In this document: piece by piece, positions 8,485 to 17,127 of the stretch
Layout of the letters: every line of letters starts with the position of its first letter
How positions within the stretch are numbered: position 1 is the stretch's first letter
DNA from: Candidatus Nealsoniibacteriota bacterium
GTDB taxonomy: Bacteria > Patescibacteriota > Minisyncoccia > Minisyncoccales > PWPS01
DNA length: 39,030 nt
Direction: 5' to 3'
NCBI GenBank assembly: GCA_003551435.1
Contig: PUMQ01000020.1
Location: forward strand, 1 to 39,030
Made by a program: the position numbers and the translations under genes
Notes under the pieces: generated by a model
Database searches by the model: none
What the model saw: the letters and a program-made list of their open reading frames with translations, nothing else
Told to the model about the DNA's origin: nothing

Positions 8485-8682
8485 TTCACCCTTAATAACA
8501 AGTGAAGAAGTATGTATAAAAATATGTTAATAAGAGGGGGAAAAATTACTACCCGAAAATATACTCTTTTCTACTCTTTTTTTAAACACTCTTTTCTTTA
8601 CTTTTCCCCTTCTAAAATAAGTTAAAAATACAAATTATCCCAATAATTAACTATAATAAGATTATAAATTAATATTTTATTT
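8485..8682. other. candidate origin region between dnaA and dnaN
   Basis: A 198-bp AT-rich spacer. It holds three copies of ACTCTTTT (8563-8570, 8573-8580, 8588-8595), two spaced at exactly 10 bp, and a weak DnaA-box-like TTATCCCAA near 8635. Very AT-rich sequence follows up to dnaN, suited to duplex unwinding. TATAAT at 8652-8657 can serve dnaN. Origin function is inferred from the gene order. Confidence 0.45.
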
Positions 8683-9804
8683 ATGAAAATTACCATAGAC
8701 CAAAATAAATTTAATGAAGGGCTTAGTATCGTTGGTAGGGCATCATCAAAATCAATTACTCTTCCTATTTTAAAGAATATTCTTTTAAAAACAGAAAATA
8801 ATTTTTTAAACCTTTCTTCTACTGATTTAGAAATAGGAATTAAATGGTGGAATTTAGTAAAAGTGAATAAAGAGGGAGAATTAACAGTTCCCTACCATTC
8901 TCTTTCTTCTTTTATAAGTTTTCTTCCTTCTAAAAAAATAAATTTAAACAAAAAAGGAAATAATCTTCTTTTAGAGTGTGAAGAGTATAAAACGCAGATA
9001 AACGGGATTAGTGCAGAAGAGTTTCCTATTATTCCTCAAATTAAAGAAAAAGAGAAAGTTTTAATAGAAAGTAAAATTTTATGTGATAGCTTGCTCCAAC
9101 TTATAGATATCCCGTCGTTAACAAAAGTAAAACCGGAAATATCGGGAATTTTTTTCCTTTTTAATAAAGAGGAGTTAAAAATAGTGGCTACTGACAGCTA
9201 TCGCCTTGCGGAAAAAAAGATTATCCTTAAAAAAGACAATAAGAGTAGTTTTTCTTTTATAATTCCCCAAAGAACAGCAAGAGAGTTGGTAAATATTCTA
9301 AAGGAAGTAAAACAAGATATAGAAGTTATTTTCGGAGAAAATCAGATATTATTTAGAATAAAAATGAGTGATTTTAATCACCCTTATATCGAACTAACTT
9401 CAAAAGTTATTGAAGGAAGCTATCCTGATTATGAGAGTATTATTCCGGGTAAATATAACACTCAGATTATCCTTAACAAGGATGAGTTGTTAAATAAAAT
9501 AAAAGCGGCAAGTGTGTTTGTGGGGAAAATAAATGAAACGCATCTTACGATTTCTCCTAAAAAAGGAGAGATGGTTATAAAAAGCGAAGATGCGGATCTT
9601 GGAAATTATAATACAAAAATAAAAGGGAGAGCGGATGGAGAAGAAGTAAATATTTCCTTTAATTACCGCTTTCTTATAGATGGCCTTTCCAATATTAAAA
9701 GCTCTGAAGTTATATTGGAGTTTGTTAATGAGAATAGTCCGGGGGTAATTAAGCCGGTTGGGAAAAGTGATTTTGTTTATGTGGTAATGCCTATTAAAAA
9801 ATAG
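8683..9804 (+). CDS. dnaN: DNA polymerase III beta subunit (sliding clamp)
   Basis: Ring-shaped processivity clamp that tethers DNA polymerase and other replication proteins. Length (373 aa) fits the family. The three-repeat clamp architecture is recognisable from segments such as MKITIDQNKF at the start, LPILKNILL, TDLEIGI, TDSYRLAEKK near the middle (the conserved DSYR motif), EGSYPDYESIIP, and the C-terminal FVYVVMPIKK, matching the usual ending with V-x-P-M/I-x-x. The gene follows dnaA on the same strand in the normal order and ends 2 bp from the convergent stop of the penicillin-binding protein gene. Confidence 0.96.
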   Translation: MKITIDQNKFNEGLSIVGRASSKSITLPILKNILLKTENNFLNLSSTDLEIGIKWWNLVKVNKEGELTVPYHSLSSFISFLPSKKINLNKKGNNLLLECEEYKTQINGISAEEFPIIPQIKEKEKVLIESKILCDSLLQLIDIPSLTKVKPEISGIFFLFNKEELKIVATDSYRLAEKKIILKKDNKSSFSFIIPQRTARELVNILKEVKQDIEVIFGENQILFRIKMSDFNHPYIELTSKVIEGSYPDYESIIPGKYNTQIILNKDELLNKIKAASVFVGKINETHLTISPKKGEMVIKSEDADLGNYNTKIKGRADGEEVNISFNYRFLIDGLSNIKSSEVILEFVNENSPGVIKPVGKSDFVYVVMPIKK

Positions 9805-9806
9805 TT

Positions 9807-11684
9807 TCAGTTTAAAACAAAATCCATTATCTCTCTCCATATGGGGGTGGCAACAGTAATCCCCGGAGCGTTATTCATCGGGCTGTTATCGTTATTTCCC
9901 ACCCAAACGCCTACTACAATATCTGACGTGTATCCCAAACACCACGCATCTCTGAAGTTTTGAGTAGTACCTGTTTTTACGGCTACTCTGTGAAAGGGGA
10001 AGTAAAGAGGAGAAAAAGAGCCGAATACAGGAGCGCGTGCCTCGTTGTCTGAAAGAATATCGGTAATCTCTTTTGCCGCGTTAGCTTGCAAAACTCTTCT
10101 TGGAACGGAAGAGTTTTCTTCAATAACGTTTCCGTTTTTATCTTTTATTCTTAAGATAGGGACGGGAGGAACTCTATACCCTTCATTTGCAAACACCCCG
10201 TAGGCGGAAGTCATCTCAAGAAGCTTTACATCACCGCCTCCCAAAACAAGGGGAAGACCGTAAAAATCGGGAGAGTGCTCTAAATTTATACCGAAATTTC
10301 TGGCGTTTTCTACGCTTTTTCTTAATCCCGCATAATCTCTTAAAACTTTTACGGAAGGGATATTTAAAGACTGGGCAAGCGATTCTCTTAAAGTGACCTC
10401 TCCCCTAAACAAACCATCATAGTTTCTGGGAGTGTAAGGGCTTGCCGCTGTGCCGAAATTTGTTAGTTCGTCTATTACGGTGGTTGCACCGCTATAATTA
10501 TTTTCAAAAGCGGTAGCATAGACAAAAGGCTTAAAAGCAGAACCCGGCTGTCTGTTTCTTATCGATACGTTGGTGTAAGGATCAAACCTGCAGTTTACTC
10601 CCGGAGTACAGTCAGCTGGATACGGGTCTTGAAAGTAATCAGCAGATCCCACCATAGCCAAAATCTCTCCCGAGCGGGGATCTATAGCTACAAGAGAAGC
10701 GTTGTGTGCATTATACCTATAGTTATTTTGTACCTTTCGCTTAACAATTTCTTCAGCTTTTTTCTGTAGCTCAAAATCAATCGACGTGTGAATTTTTAAA
10801 CCCTCTTCTTCTAAAAACCCCTCTCCATATTTGTTCTCCAAAATCCCTTTAACATACATCACGAAGTGAGGAGCGCGGAGATAGTCACGAGAGAGATGAA
10901 AAACGGGCTCTTCTCCTTTTGCCTCTTCTAGTTCTTCTTCTGTTATAAGATTGGCGCGATACATCCTTTCTAAAAGGTTGTCCCTTCTTCTCATTAGTTC
11001 GTCTAAATTGGCTCCATAAGGAGAAAGGTAGCTGGGAGCCGGGATGAGAGAAACAAGAATTGCCGATTCGGATAAAGTCAACTCGTCGGTTGTTTTATTA
11101 AAATAGATTTTTGACGCCGCTTCTACTCCGTACGCGTTGGAGCCAAAGGGAATCTGGTTAAGATAGAACTCAAGGATTTCGTCTTTTGAATATCTTCTTT
11201 CGAGCTCCAAGGTGAGAACAATTTCTCTTATTTTCCTCATAACTTGCCTTTCCGGGGTGAGAAGAGCGGAGCGGACAAACTGCTGGGTAATAGTAGATCC
11301 CCCGGCAACGATTCTTCCGGCACGAATATTTAATATTGCCGAGCGAATTATTCCTTGAAAGTCTATTCCGTAATGTTCGTAAAAGGAAGAGTCTTCCGCA
11401 ACCAAAAGAGCGCCAATGAGGTGGCGGGGAACTTTGTCCAAAGAAATTATTTCTCTCTTTTCTTCTCCGTAAATCGTATAGAGCATATTTTCTCCCGTTC
11501 GGTCGTATATCTCTGTCGGTTCCGTGATGGGCCTGTCGGCGTAACGTTCGGGCCGGGGAAGGTCGCGGGCAAAGTAAACAAAAAGAAAAAGCAAAATAAA
11601 AGCGGCTCCAAGGAAAAATATTAAGAGGAGATAAAGAATATTACCGATTATCTTTTTTATTTTTTCTTTTCTTTTTTTTCTCAT
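9807..11684 (-). CDS. class A penicillin-binding protein (PBP1A-like, GT51 + transpeptidase)
   Basis: Bifunctional peptidoglycan synthase of 625 aa. Seen: a basic cytoplasmic N-terminus, one membrane helix (about 14-38), and a GT51 domain with the catalytic Glu in VAEDSSFYEHYG (E97) and GGSTITQQFVRS. The transpeptidase domain follows, with its serine in RQPGSAFKP, an SxN motif in QSLNIPS and KTG in VAVKTGTTQNF. It ends soon after the transpeptidase domain, without PASTA or other additions. With the M23 protein, it shows that the organism builds and trims its own wall. It is the last gene of the leftward ruvB-yebC-ruvC run, starting 36 bp after the ruvC stop. Confidence 0.95.
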   Translation of the reverse strand: MRKKRKEKIKKIIGNILYLLLIFFLGAAFILLFLFVYFARDLPRPERYADRPITEPTEIYDRTGENMLYTIYGEEKREIISLDKVPRHLIGALLVAEDSSFYEHYGIDFQGIIRSAILNIRAGRIVAGGSTITQQFVRSALLTPERQVMRKIREIVLTLELERRYSKDEILEFYLNQIPFGSNAYGVEAASKIYFNKTTDELTLSESAILVSLIPAPSYLSPYGANLDELMRRRDNLLERMYRANLITEEELEEAKGEEPVFHLSRDYLRAPHFVMYVKGILENKYGEGFLEEEGLKIHTSIDFELQKKAEEIVKRKVQNNYRYNAHNASLVAIDPRSGEILAMVGSADYFQDPYPADCTPGVNCRFDPYTNVSIRNRQPGSAFKPFVYATAFENNYSGATTVIDELTNFGTAASPYTPRNYDGLFRGEVTLRESLAQSLNIPSVKVLRDYAGLRKSVENARNFGINLEHSPDFYGLPLVLGGGDVKLLEMTSAYGVFANEGYRVPPVPILRIKDKNGNVIEENSSVPRRVLQANAAKEITDILSDNEARAPVFGSFSPLYFPFHRVAVKTGTTQNFRDAWCLGYTSDIVVGVWVGNNDNSPMNNAPGITVATPIWREIMDFVLN

Positions 11685-11720
11685 ACGTTAATTTTAAAAC
11701 AGAACTTCTCTTTTTTCAAT

Positions 11721-12209
11721 TCACTCAGCGGATAGAGGAGATTTTTCCTTAATAATTCCGCAAATAGCCGCTCCTAAGGCATCGGCGGCATCGCTTGGAG
11801 CCGGTTTCTCTTTTAAATTAAGCATTATCTTTATCATTTCCTGAACTTGCTTTTTATCTGCTCTCCCGTATCCGGTAATAGACATTTTAATCTCAAGGGG
11901 CGTAAACTCACAGACAGAGGTTCCTGTTTTTTCTGCAGTAAGCATAACGGCTCCTTTGGCTTGGCTTACGGGAATGGCTGTCTTTGAGTTTTTGAAAAAG
12001 TAAACGTTTTCTATTGCAAGAAGGTCAGGGGAAAATTCTCTTATCAAAGCATCTATTTTTGTGCTCAAATCATTAAGCCGCCGGGAAGGAGAAAGGGACT
12101 TGTCCGTTTCTACAACCCCGTATTTAAGACAGGTAAGAACACCCTCTTTCTCAGCCACTACTCCGTAGCCGGTTGTTGCTGTTCCGGGATCTATTCCTAA
12201 TGAAATCAT
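11721..12209 (-). CDS. ruvC: Holliday junction resolvase RuvC
   Basis: Endonuclease that cuts Holliday junctions symmetrically, acting with RuvAB. The 162 aa contain the RNase H-like acidic catalytic set: D7 in LGIDPGTATTG, the Glu in AIENVYFFKN, and the pair of Asp in SDAADALGAAI near the end. Length is normal. ruvB lies in the same leftward gene group, but ruvA is not in the window. A tandem heptamer repeat separates it from yebC. Confidence 0.95.
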   Translation of the reverse strand: MISLGIDPGTATTGYGVVAEKEGVLTCLKYGVVETDKSLSPSRRLNDLSTKIDALIREFSPDLLAIENVYFFKNSKTAIPVSQAKGAVMLTAEKTGTSVCEFTPLEIKMSITGYGRADKKQVQEMIKIMLNLKEKPAPSDAADALGAAICGIIKEKSPLSAE

Positions 12210-12216
12210 ATTATTT

Positions 12217-12288
12217 GACTTATGACTTATGACTTATGACCTATGACTTATGACTTCCCTGTCAACGGTTATTGGTCATTAGTCATTG
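12217..12288. repeat. degenerate 7-bp tandem repeat (copy B), overlapping the yebC stop
   Basis: The ruvC-yebC gap carries five in-phase units (ACTTATG three times, ACCTATG, ACTTATG). After a short break come GGTTATT, GGTCATT, AGTCATT. The stop codon and last codons of yebC lie inside the repeat. Confidence 0.75.
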
Positions 12289-12980
12289 CCTGTGTTTGTA
12301 TAAATCTCCTCTACTCTTTCGTGGGACTGAAGCTCTTTTAACAGCTCTTTATGACAGGGTTCTTTTGGATTAAGAACTGTTTTTGCTTTCCATCCTAAAT
12401 GAGAAGAGCTTATTTCCACACCTCTGCTTGAAAGGAGATTTTCTATCTTTTTAAATGATTCCGGGGAAGTAAAGAGAAGAAAAGAATTGTTCTTTTTTTC
12501 AACATCTTCCGCTCCCGCTTCTATCGCTTCTAACAAGGTGTTTTCTTCAAGGGACTCTCCTTTTATCTCTATTATCCCTTTTTGGGTGAACATCCACTTT
12601 ACAGAGCCCGGATCGGCAATCTTGTAGCCGTATTTTTTAAGTATCTCTTTAATCTCCGAGGAAGTGCGGCTCTTTTTGTCGGTGAATCCTTTAATTATTA
12701 CAGCGGCGTTTTCCGGGCCGAACAGCTCAAAGAAAAAGTCCTCTTCCTCCCCTCCTTCCGCGCCTCTTTCTATCGCCCTTTCTATTTTTTTTGACGGCAT
12801 GTCAGCCTCTTTTGCTTTTTCGATGGCAATGCGGAGAGAAGGGTTTGTTTGCGGGTCTTTCCCCTTTTCTTTTACGGCGGAGGCAATAAGGCGGGAAATT
12901 TTTGAAAAAGTAACGGCTTTTTTTTGATCTGCCGCTTCCTTTTTCCTTTTTATATTTTTAAAGTGGCTGTGTCCTGCCAT
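12279..12980 (-). CDS. yebC: YebC/PmpR/TACO1-family protein
   Basis: Member of the TACO1/YebC family, described in different bacteria as a transcriptional regulator and as a factor helping ribosomes through difficult (proline-rich) sequences. The 233 aa start with the family hallmark MAGHSHFKNIKRKKEAADQK and include the AIEKAKEADMPSKKIERAIE segment. Length is normal. The start overlaps the end of the lamin-tail gene by 23 bp, implying coupling. The C-terminus (NTGND) and TAA stop are written in heptamer-repeat DNA. Pairing with ruvC is common in bacteria. Confidence 0.95.
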   Translation of the reverse strand: MAGHSHFKNIKRKKEAADQKKAVTFSKISRLIASAVKEKGKDPQTNPSLRIAIEKAKEADMPSKKIERAIERGAEGGEEEDFFFELFGPENAAVIIKGFTDKKSRTSSEIKEILKKYGYKIADPGSVKWMFTQKGIIEIKGESLEENTLLEAIEAGAEDVEKKNNSFLLFTSPESFKKIENLLSSRGVEISSSHLGWKAKTVLNPKEPCHKELLKELQSHERVEEIYTNTGND

Positions 12981-13638
12981 TTTTTCCGTAAATTTTTCTT
13001 TTTAAATACAAAATGAGCAATGCGGCAAAAAAAGAAGTAATAATGGAGGTAAAAAAGGGACTGGTTTTTTCCTCCTCTTTCTCTTCTTGGTAAAAATCTT
13101 CTATCTGTAACGGAGAAGGGGAGGGAGGATAAAAGAAAAAGTCATCAAGAGAGTTTCCAGTCCGGAGATATTCGCCATCTTCTTTCGCCCTTTTTATTAT
13201 CTGGTCTTCTCCCGGATTGGGGAGGACGGTACCTGAAAAATAAGGGTCTTCTCCTTCTCCCCACCCGACAGCATCAAGAATATTTCCCTCGCGGTCAAAA
13301 AGAGCAATACTGTTGTTGTAAGAAAGATATTGGCCGGAAAGAATATCGGCGCCTTTTTCTTCAGGAAAAGCTTCGTTCCGGGAACTTGCCCACAAAAAGT
13401 ATCCTTTTTTGTCAATAACGCTGTTTTCGGGAAAAACCCTCACGGAGTAATCTCTCCCCGTAGAACTTTTTTTCCTCAATCTATATCCTGTTGCATCAAC
13501 GGGCCTTTCTCCCGGGTTATGGATTTTTATATAGCACTCGTCCGGGGTTTCTCCCTCAATTTGTATCTCCGTAATTATCAGAGACTCTGAAAAAAAGGGG
13601 AAAAAAAGAAAAAGAAAAAGGAGAGAGAGGGTACGCAT
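12958..13638 (-). CDS. membrane-anchored lamin-tail-domain (LTD) surface protein
   Basis: A 226-aa exported protein. Seen: a signal peptide (about 1-19, LSLLFLFLFFPFF); a domain at about 20-140 with the LTD pattern, namely IITEIQIEG at its start, a Y-IKIHNPGERPVDATGY core, SSRNEA and a FDREGNILDAVGWGE ending; a Pro/Glu linker; and a C-terminal helix (about 192-212) followed by a basic tail. This gives a type I-like anchored surface protein. LTD domains are often found on secreted nucleases and surface proteins, but no catalytic domain is present here. It lies within the ruvB-yebC operon, 5 bp after ruvB, although nothing links it to recombination. Confidence 0.8.
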   Translation of the reverse strand: MRTLSLLFLFLFFPFFSESLIITEIQIEGETPDECYIKIHNPGERPVDATGYRLRKKSSTGRDYSVRVFPENSVIDKKGYFLWASSRNEAFPEEKGADILSGQYLSYNNSIALFDREGNILDAVGWGEGEDPYFSGTVLPNPGEDQIIKRAKEDGEYLRTGNSLDDFFFYPPSPSPLQIEDFYQEEKEEEKTSPFFTSIITSFFAALLILYLKRKIYGKNGRTQPL

Positions 13639-13643
13639 AGCCG

Positions 13644-14657
13644 TTATTTTTTCGAATTTTTTTCTCTCAAATATTTTTTTGCCTTCTCCGTTGCCACCCT
13701 TCCTCGCGAAGTTCTTTGTATAAATCCTATCTGGATAAGATAAGGCTCGTAGATTTCAATAACCGTTTCTTCTTCTTCTAAAGAGGCGATAGCAAGCGAC
13801 TCAAGACCTACCGGGCCTCCGTTGAATTTTTTCAAAAGGGTTTCCAATACTTTTCGGTCTCCCGATTCCAACCCCATATGGTCAATGTCCAGGAAAAAAA
13901 GCGCTTTCTCCACTTCTTTTTTGGTAATCCTCCTGTTGTCCCCCACTTCCGCAAAATCACGAACTCTTTTTAAAAGGCGGTTTGCCACTCGGGGGTTAAA
14001 GCGTGATCGCGAGGCGATTGTCCCGATAGCCTCTTTTTCTATTTCTAGCTCCAAAAGTGACGCAGATCTTTTAATAATTGATTCAATCTCTTTTATGCTG
14101 TAAATATCAAGGCGAAAAATTCCACCAAAGCGGCCTCTTAAAGGGGAAGAAACAAGAGCCAGCCTTGTAGTTGCTCCGATAAGAGTAAAGCGGGGAAGCT
14201 TCAAATTCATTACTCTTGCCATAGGTCCTTTTCCGATAATGAGATTTAGTTTAAACTCTTCCATGGCCGGGTAAATAATTTCTTCGCAAGATTTATTCAT
14301 TCGGTGAATTTCGTCAACAAAAAGAATATCTCCTTCTCTAAGATTGGTGAGAATGGCCGCTAAATCACCGCTTTTTTTTATAGAAGGCCCCGCCACGGTG
14401 CGGATACCTGTTCCCATTTCTTTTGCCACAAGATAAGAGAGAGTCGTTTTTCCAAGGCCGGACTCGCCGTAGAAAAGAAGATGCTCTATGCAAGGATCTT
14501 TCCTTTTTTTAGCCGCTTCCGTAATGACACGGATGTTTTTTTTGACAGCTCCTTGGCCGATATACTCTCTAAAGCTTTGCGGTCTTAGAGCAAGATCAAG
14601 TGTTTTATCTTCTTCCGTGAAAATGGGGGACACATTCTTTCCTTTTTGAGGACTCAT
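13644..14657 (-). CDS. ruvB: Holliday junction branch-migration helicase RuvB
   Basis: AAA+ motor that drives branch migration with RuvA. The 337 aa contain LRPQSFREYIGQ (the usual N-terminal RuvB motif), Walker A GESGLGKTT, Walker B DILFVDEIHRM, sensor 1 LIGATTRLALVSSPLRGRFG, and the winged-helix end with PYLIQIGFIQRTSRGRVAT. The P-loop reads GESGLGKTT where GPPGLGKTT is common. Length is typical. The stop is 5 bp from the lamin-tail gene, and the gene follows the PilB-like ATPase on the same strand by 17 bp. Confidence 0.96.
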   Translation of the reverse strand: MSPQKGKNVSPIFTEEDKTLDLALRPQSFREYIGQGAVKKNIRVITEAAKKRKDPCIEHLLFYGESGLGKTTLSYLVAKEMGTGIRTVAGPSIKKSGDLAAILTNLREGDILFVDEIHRMNKSCEEIIYPAMEEFKLNLIIGKGPMARVMNLKLPRFTLIGATTRLALVSSPLRGRFGGIFRLDIYSIKEIESIIKRSASLLELEIEKEAIGTIASRSRFNPRVANRLLKRVRDFAEVGDNRRITKKEVEKALFFLDIDHMGLESGDRKVLETLLKKFNGGPVGLESLAIASLEEEETVIEIYEPYLIQIGFIQRTSRGRVATEKAKKYLREKNSKK

Positions 14658-14674
14658 ACAAAAGAGGATTATTT

Positions 14675-15982
14675 TTATGTAACCCGTTCCACCTCTTCCA
14701 TGGTGGTTTTCCTTTCCAGAACCTTAATAATACCGTCCTGCCTTATAGTAACCATTCCTTTTTCAACGGCCTTTTTTCTTGTTTCCGCAATAGAGGGAGA
14801 AGAAGAAAGGTATGTTTCCATTTCTTCGTCTATAAGAAAGGATTCGAAAATGCCCATCCGCCCCTTATACCCGGTAAAGCTGCACTCCTTGCATCCCACG
14901 CTTTTGGGAATCTCTACGGAAGAGGGAAAATCAAAGATCTCTTTTTTTACCGTTTCCATTTCTTTTTTCAACTCTTCCGCAAAAGAAGAAGTTGCCGTTT
15001 CGAATTTTACGCACTTGGGACAAACCTTTCTTACCAGTCTTTGGGCGATAACCATATTTATGGCGGGAGAAATATTGGCCGTTGTTTCTCCAAGAGCAAC
15101 CAATCTTGCTATGGCTCCGGGGGCGTCGTTCGTATGAAGGGTGCTAAAGACTAGATGTCCGGTGAGAGCGGCCTGCATTCCTATTTGAGCCGTTTCCAAA
15201 TCTCTTACCTCCCCGACAAGAATAACATCCGGGTCCTGGCGCACGATGGCTCTCAACCCATTTGCAAAGTCGTACCCTCTTTCTGGATTCACTTCGGTCT
15301 GCGATATTCCCTGGAGGTGGTATTCAATGGGATCTTCAATGGTAATTATCTTTACTCCCGGTTTGTTGATTGTCCTTAAAAAGGCATACAGAGTGGTTGT
15401 TTTACCCGAACCGGTAGGACCGGTAACAATTACCATCCCGTTCGGTTTTTCAATTTCCCTCTTGAAAACATGAAACAGATCTTCTCTTAAGCCGAGATCG
15501 TCAAAGTTAACCAGCTTTCTCGGGTCAAGAAGGCGCATAACGATAGTTTCTCCATACTCTGAAGGGAGGGCGGACATTCTCACTTCCACCTCTAAAGGAT
15601 TCTCCCGAAAAGGAACAACTATAGTAAATCTTCCGTCTTGAGGACGGTCTTCAATGTTTAGTTTTACCCCGGAAAGAAGTTTTATGCGGGAGGTTATTTT
15701 ACGGGCTATCTCCTTATCTAACGTAATTACGTCGTGAAGAATGCCGTCTAATCTTATTCTCATTTTCGCCCCTTCTTCTTCCGGCTCAAGGTGGATATCC
15801 GAGGATTTTGCAAAAAGAGATCCTGCGAGAAAAACCTCCAAAACCTGAGAAAGGTCTTTGTTTAAATAGGTTTCTATTTTTTCCCTTATTGAGATAAGAT
15901 TGTTAAGCTCTCTTTCTCCTTCTTTGACGATTTCGTGGGGAATTTTTACTTCTCCTATTATTTTTCTGGAATTTTCTGTCAT
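14675..15982 (-). CDS. pilB: PilB/GspE-family type IV pilus or type II secretion ATPase
   Basis: Hexameric cytoplasmic ATPase that powers pilus polymerisation or secretion. Seen: Walker A GPTGSGKTTTLYAF, an Asp-box/ITIEDPIEY segment, Walker B DPDVILVGEVRD, the His-box region TGHLVFSTLHTNDAP, and a CPKC...CKEC tetracysteine zinc site, all features of PilB/GspE. The open frame extends to an ATG at 16039, but a good promoter (16011-16039) covers that ATG. Transcription would start near 16004, so the Met at 15982 (MTENSRKII) is chosen, giving 435 aa. The extra 19 codons would encode an unlikely hydrophobic tail. No other pilus gene is adjacent. Confidence 0.9.
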   Translation of the reverse strand: MTENSRKIIGEVKIPHEIVKEGERELNNLISIREKIETYLNKDLSQVLEVFLAGSLFAKSSDIHLEPEEEGAKMRIRLDGILHDVITLDKEIARKITSRIKLLSGVKLNIEDRPQDGRFTIVVPFRENPLEVEVRMSALPSEYGETIVMRLLDPRKLVNFDDLGLREDLFHVFKREIEKPNGMVIVTGPTGSGKTTTLYAFLRTINKPGVKIITIEDPIEYHLQGISQTEVNPERGYDFANGLRAIVRQDPDVILVGEVRDLETAQIGMQAALTGHLVFSTLHTNDAPGAIARLVALGETTANISPAINMVIAQRLVRKVCPKCVKFETATSSFAEELKKEMETVKKEIFDFPSSVEIPKSVGCKECSFTGYKGRMGIFESFLIDEEMETYLSSSPSIAETRKKAVEKGMVTIRQDGIIKVLERKTTMEEVERVT

Positions 15983-16010
15983 AAAGGTTATTATTACAAC
16001 CAGCAATGTT

Positions 16011-16039
16011 AATTTAGCGCAATTCGGGCTTTTAGTCAA
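16011..16039 (-). promoter_or_regulatory. sigma-70-type promoter of the pilB-ruvB operon
   Basis: Reverse strand: TTGACT, 17-bp spacer, TAAATT. It lies between the divergent pilB and tsaE starts and decides the pilB start codon. Confidence 0.7.
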
Positions 16040-16045
16040 TTTTTT

Positions 16046-16525
16046 ATGAAAACGACGAAAAAAGAAATTTTAACCACTTCTCCTTCCCAAACGAAAAAAG
16101 AGGGAGAAATTTTAGGAAAAAAGGTTTCTTTGCAAGAGGAAGCGGTTTTTATTTCCCTAAAAGGATCTCTCGGGAGCGGGAAGACAACCTTTCTTAAAGG
16201 ATTTGCCAAGGGAATGGGGATAGAAGAAAAGGAGGTGACAAGCCCTACTTTCCTTATTTACAAAAAGCATAAAACAAAGAGCGGCAAGAATTTCTACCAT
16301 TTTGACGCCTACAGGGTAAAGGGAAAGGACTTGATTGCTCTCGGTTTTAAAAAGATAAAAGGAGAAAAGGAAAGCATTGTGGCAGTTGAGTGGAGCGAAA
16401 ATGTGGAAGAGATCCTTCCCGGAAAAAGAACGGAAATTGCTTTTTTTGTTTTAAGCCCGAAAGAAAGAAAGTTGATAATAAGGGACAATAGTGGTATAAT
16501 TCCCCGCGAATTTGGCTCTTCTTGA
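16046..16525 (+). CDS. tsaE: tRNA t6A-modification ATPase TsaE
   Basis: P-loop ATPase that activates the TsaB-TsaD complex making N6-threonylcarbamoyladenosine at tRNA position 37. The 159 aa show Walker A LGSGKTTFLKGF, a switch region with TSPTFLIYKKH, FYHFDAYRV, and the Walker B-like IVAVEWSEN. tsaD is encoded elsewhere in this window (35135-36280); tsaB and tsaC are not seen. The ATG at 16046 lies a few bases beyond the divergent pilB promoter. The 3' end of this gene contains a strong promoter for the following tRNAs. Confidence 0.93.
   Translation: MKTTKKEILTTSPSQTKKEGEILGKKVSLQEEAVFISLKGSLGSGKTTFLKGFAKGMGIEEKEVTSPTFLIYKKHKTKSGKNFYHFDAYRVKGKDLIALGFKKIKGEKESIVAVEWSENVEEILPGKRTEIAFFVLSPKERKLIIRDNSGIIPREFGSS
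16472..16500 (+). promoter_or_regulatory. strong promoter for tRNA-Ala/tRNA-Ser inside tsaE
   Basis: TTGATA, 17-bp spacer, TATAAT, with a TG one base before the -10. It lies in the last codons of tsaE, 33 bp before tRNA-Ala. Confidence 0.8.
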
Positions 16526-16533
16526 ATAACTTA

Positions 16534-16610
16534 GGGCCCGTAGCTCAGTTGGCCAGAGCGCTTGTATGGCATACAAGAGGCCACCGGTTCAAGTCCGGTC
16601 GGGTCCACCA
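16534..16610 (+). tRNA. tRNA-Ala (anticodon GGC)
   Basis: Full cloverleaf: 7-bp acceptor stem GGGCCCG with CGGGTCC (one G-U pair), D-arm GCTC/GAGC, anticodon stem CTTGT/ACAAG with loop ATGGCAT, and a T-arm around GGTTCAAGTCC. The CCA end is encoded. Confidence 0.95.
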
Positions 16611-16612
16611 AA

Positions 16613-16699
16613 GGAGGGGTCGGATAATTGGCTATTCCGCCGGTCTCGAAAACCGGTGACCGAAAGGTCGTGTGGGTTCGAGTCCCACCCCCTCCGCCA
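16613..16699 (+). tRNA. tRNA-Ser (anticodon CGA)
   Basis: Class II tRNA starting 2 bp after tRNA-Ala. Acceptor GGAGGGG/CCCCTCC, anticodon stem CCGGT/ACCGG with loop CTCGAAA, a long variable arm, and encoded GCCA end. It probably shares the tsaE-internal promoter. Confidence 0.95.
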
Positions 16700-16761
16700 C
16701 CTTTCGCCAAGATTACAAAGCGGCTTCCCAAAGCGATTACAATTTTTAGATATTTTTAAAA

Positions 16762-17127
16762 ATGTTCAATTTCAAGAAAAAGAAAGAAAATCTTCCGGAA
16801 AACTTTGACGAACTGATTAAAGAAATTCTTCTTTTAAAAAAAGAGAATAAAGAGTTAAAAAAAGAGTTGGCGAATGTAAGAGAAATCCAGCGCCTTTGCT
16901 TGCAAAAAGCGGAAATTATCAGGTTTAATCCTTTTTCTGAAGGAGGCGGGAATCAGAGCTTTTCTCTGGCTCTCTTGGATGATAATAATGACGGAGTCGT
17001 TGTTACCGCTCTTTATACCAAAGAAGGAAGCAGAGTTTACGGGAAGCCAATAAAAGAGGGAAAGTCGGAGTTTTCTTTGTCCGAGGAAGAGAAGAAAGCG
17101 ATTGAAAAAGCTTGCAAAAAAAATTAA
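16762..17127 (+). CDS. DUF4446-family protein
   Basis: A 121-aa protein with a lysine-rich start, a predicted coiled coil (about 15-45, LLLKKENKELKKELANVREI) and a C-terminal domain matching the DUF4446 pattern as I remember it. That pattern is RFNPFSEGGGNQSFSLALLD, then GVVVTALYTKEGSRVYGKPI, and a closing SLSEEEKKAIEKA. The family occurs in Firmicutes and CPR genomes and has no established function. It starts 62 bp after tRNA-Ser and its stop lies just before infB, so it is likely co-transcribed with infB. An unannotated role in translation is possible but not shown. Confidence 0.85.
   Translation: MFNFKKKKENLPENFDELIKEILLLKKENKELKKELANVREIQRLCLQKAEIIRFNPFSEGGGNQSFSLALLDDNNDGVVVTALYTKEGSRVYGKPIKEGKSEFSLSEEEKKAIEKACKKN

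Noticed and set aside
9795-9830. Terminator between convergent dnaN and the penicillin-binding protein gene
   Set aside because: The stops are 2 bp apart and no stable stem with a T-tract is visible.
15983-16039. N-terminal extension of PilB to the ATG at 16039
   Set aside because: A TTGACT-17-TAAATT promoter overlaps it, so the message would begin downstream of that ATG; the 19 residues also do not resemble PilB.
16531-16808. Short frames over tRNA-Ala and tRNA-Ser (and similar frames at 18724, 19517, 20033, 24637 and 31388)
   Set aside because: They are open frames created by tRNA genes on one or the other strand; the tRNAs fold perfectly.
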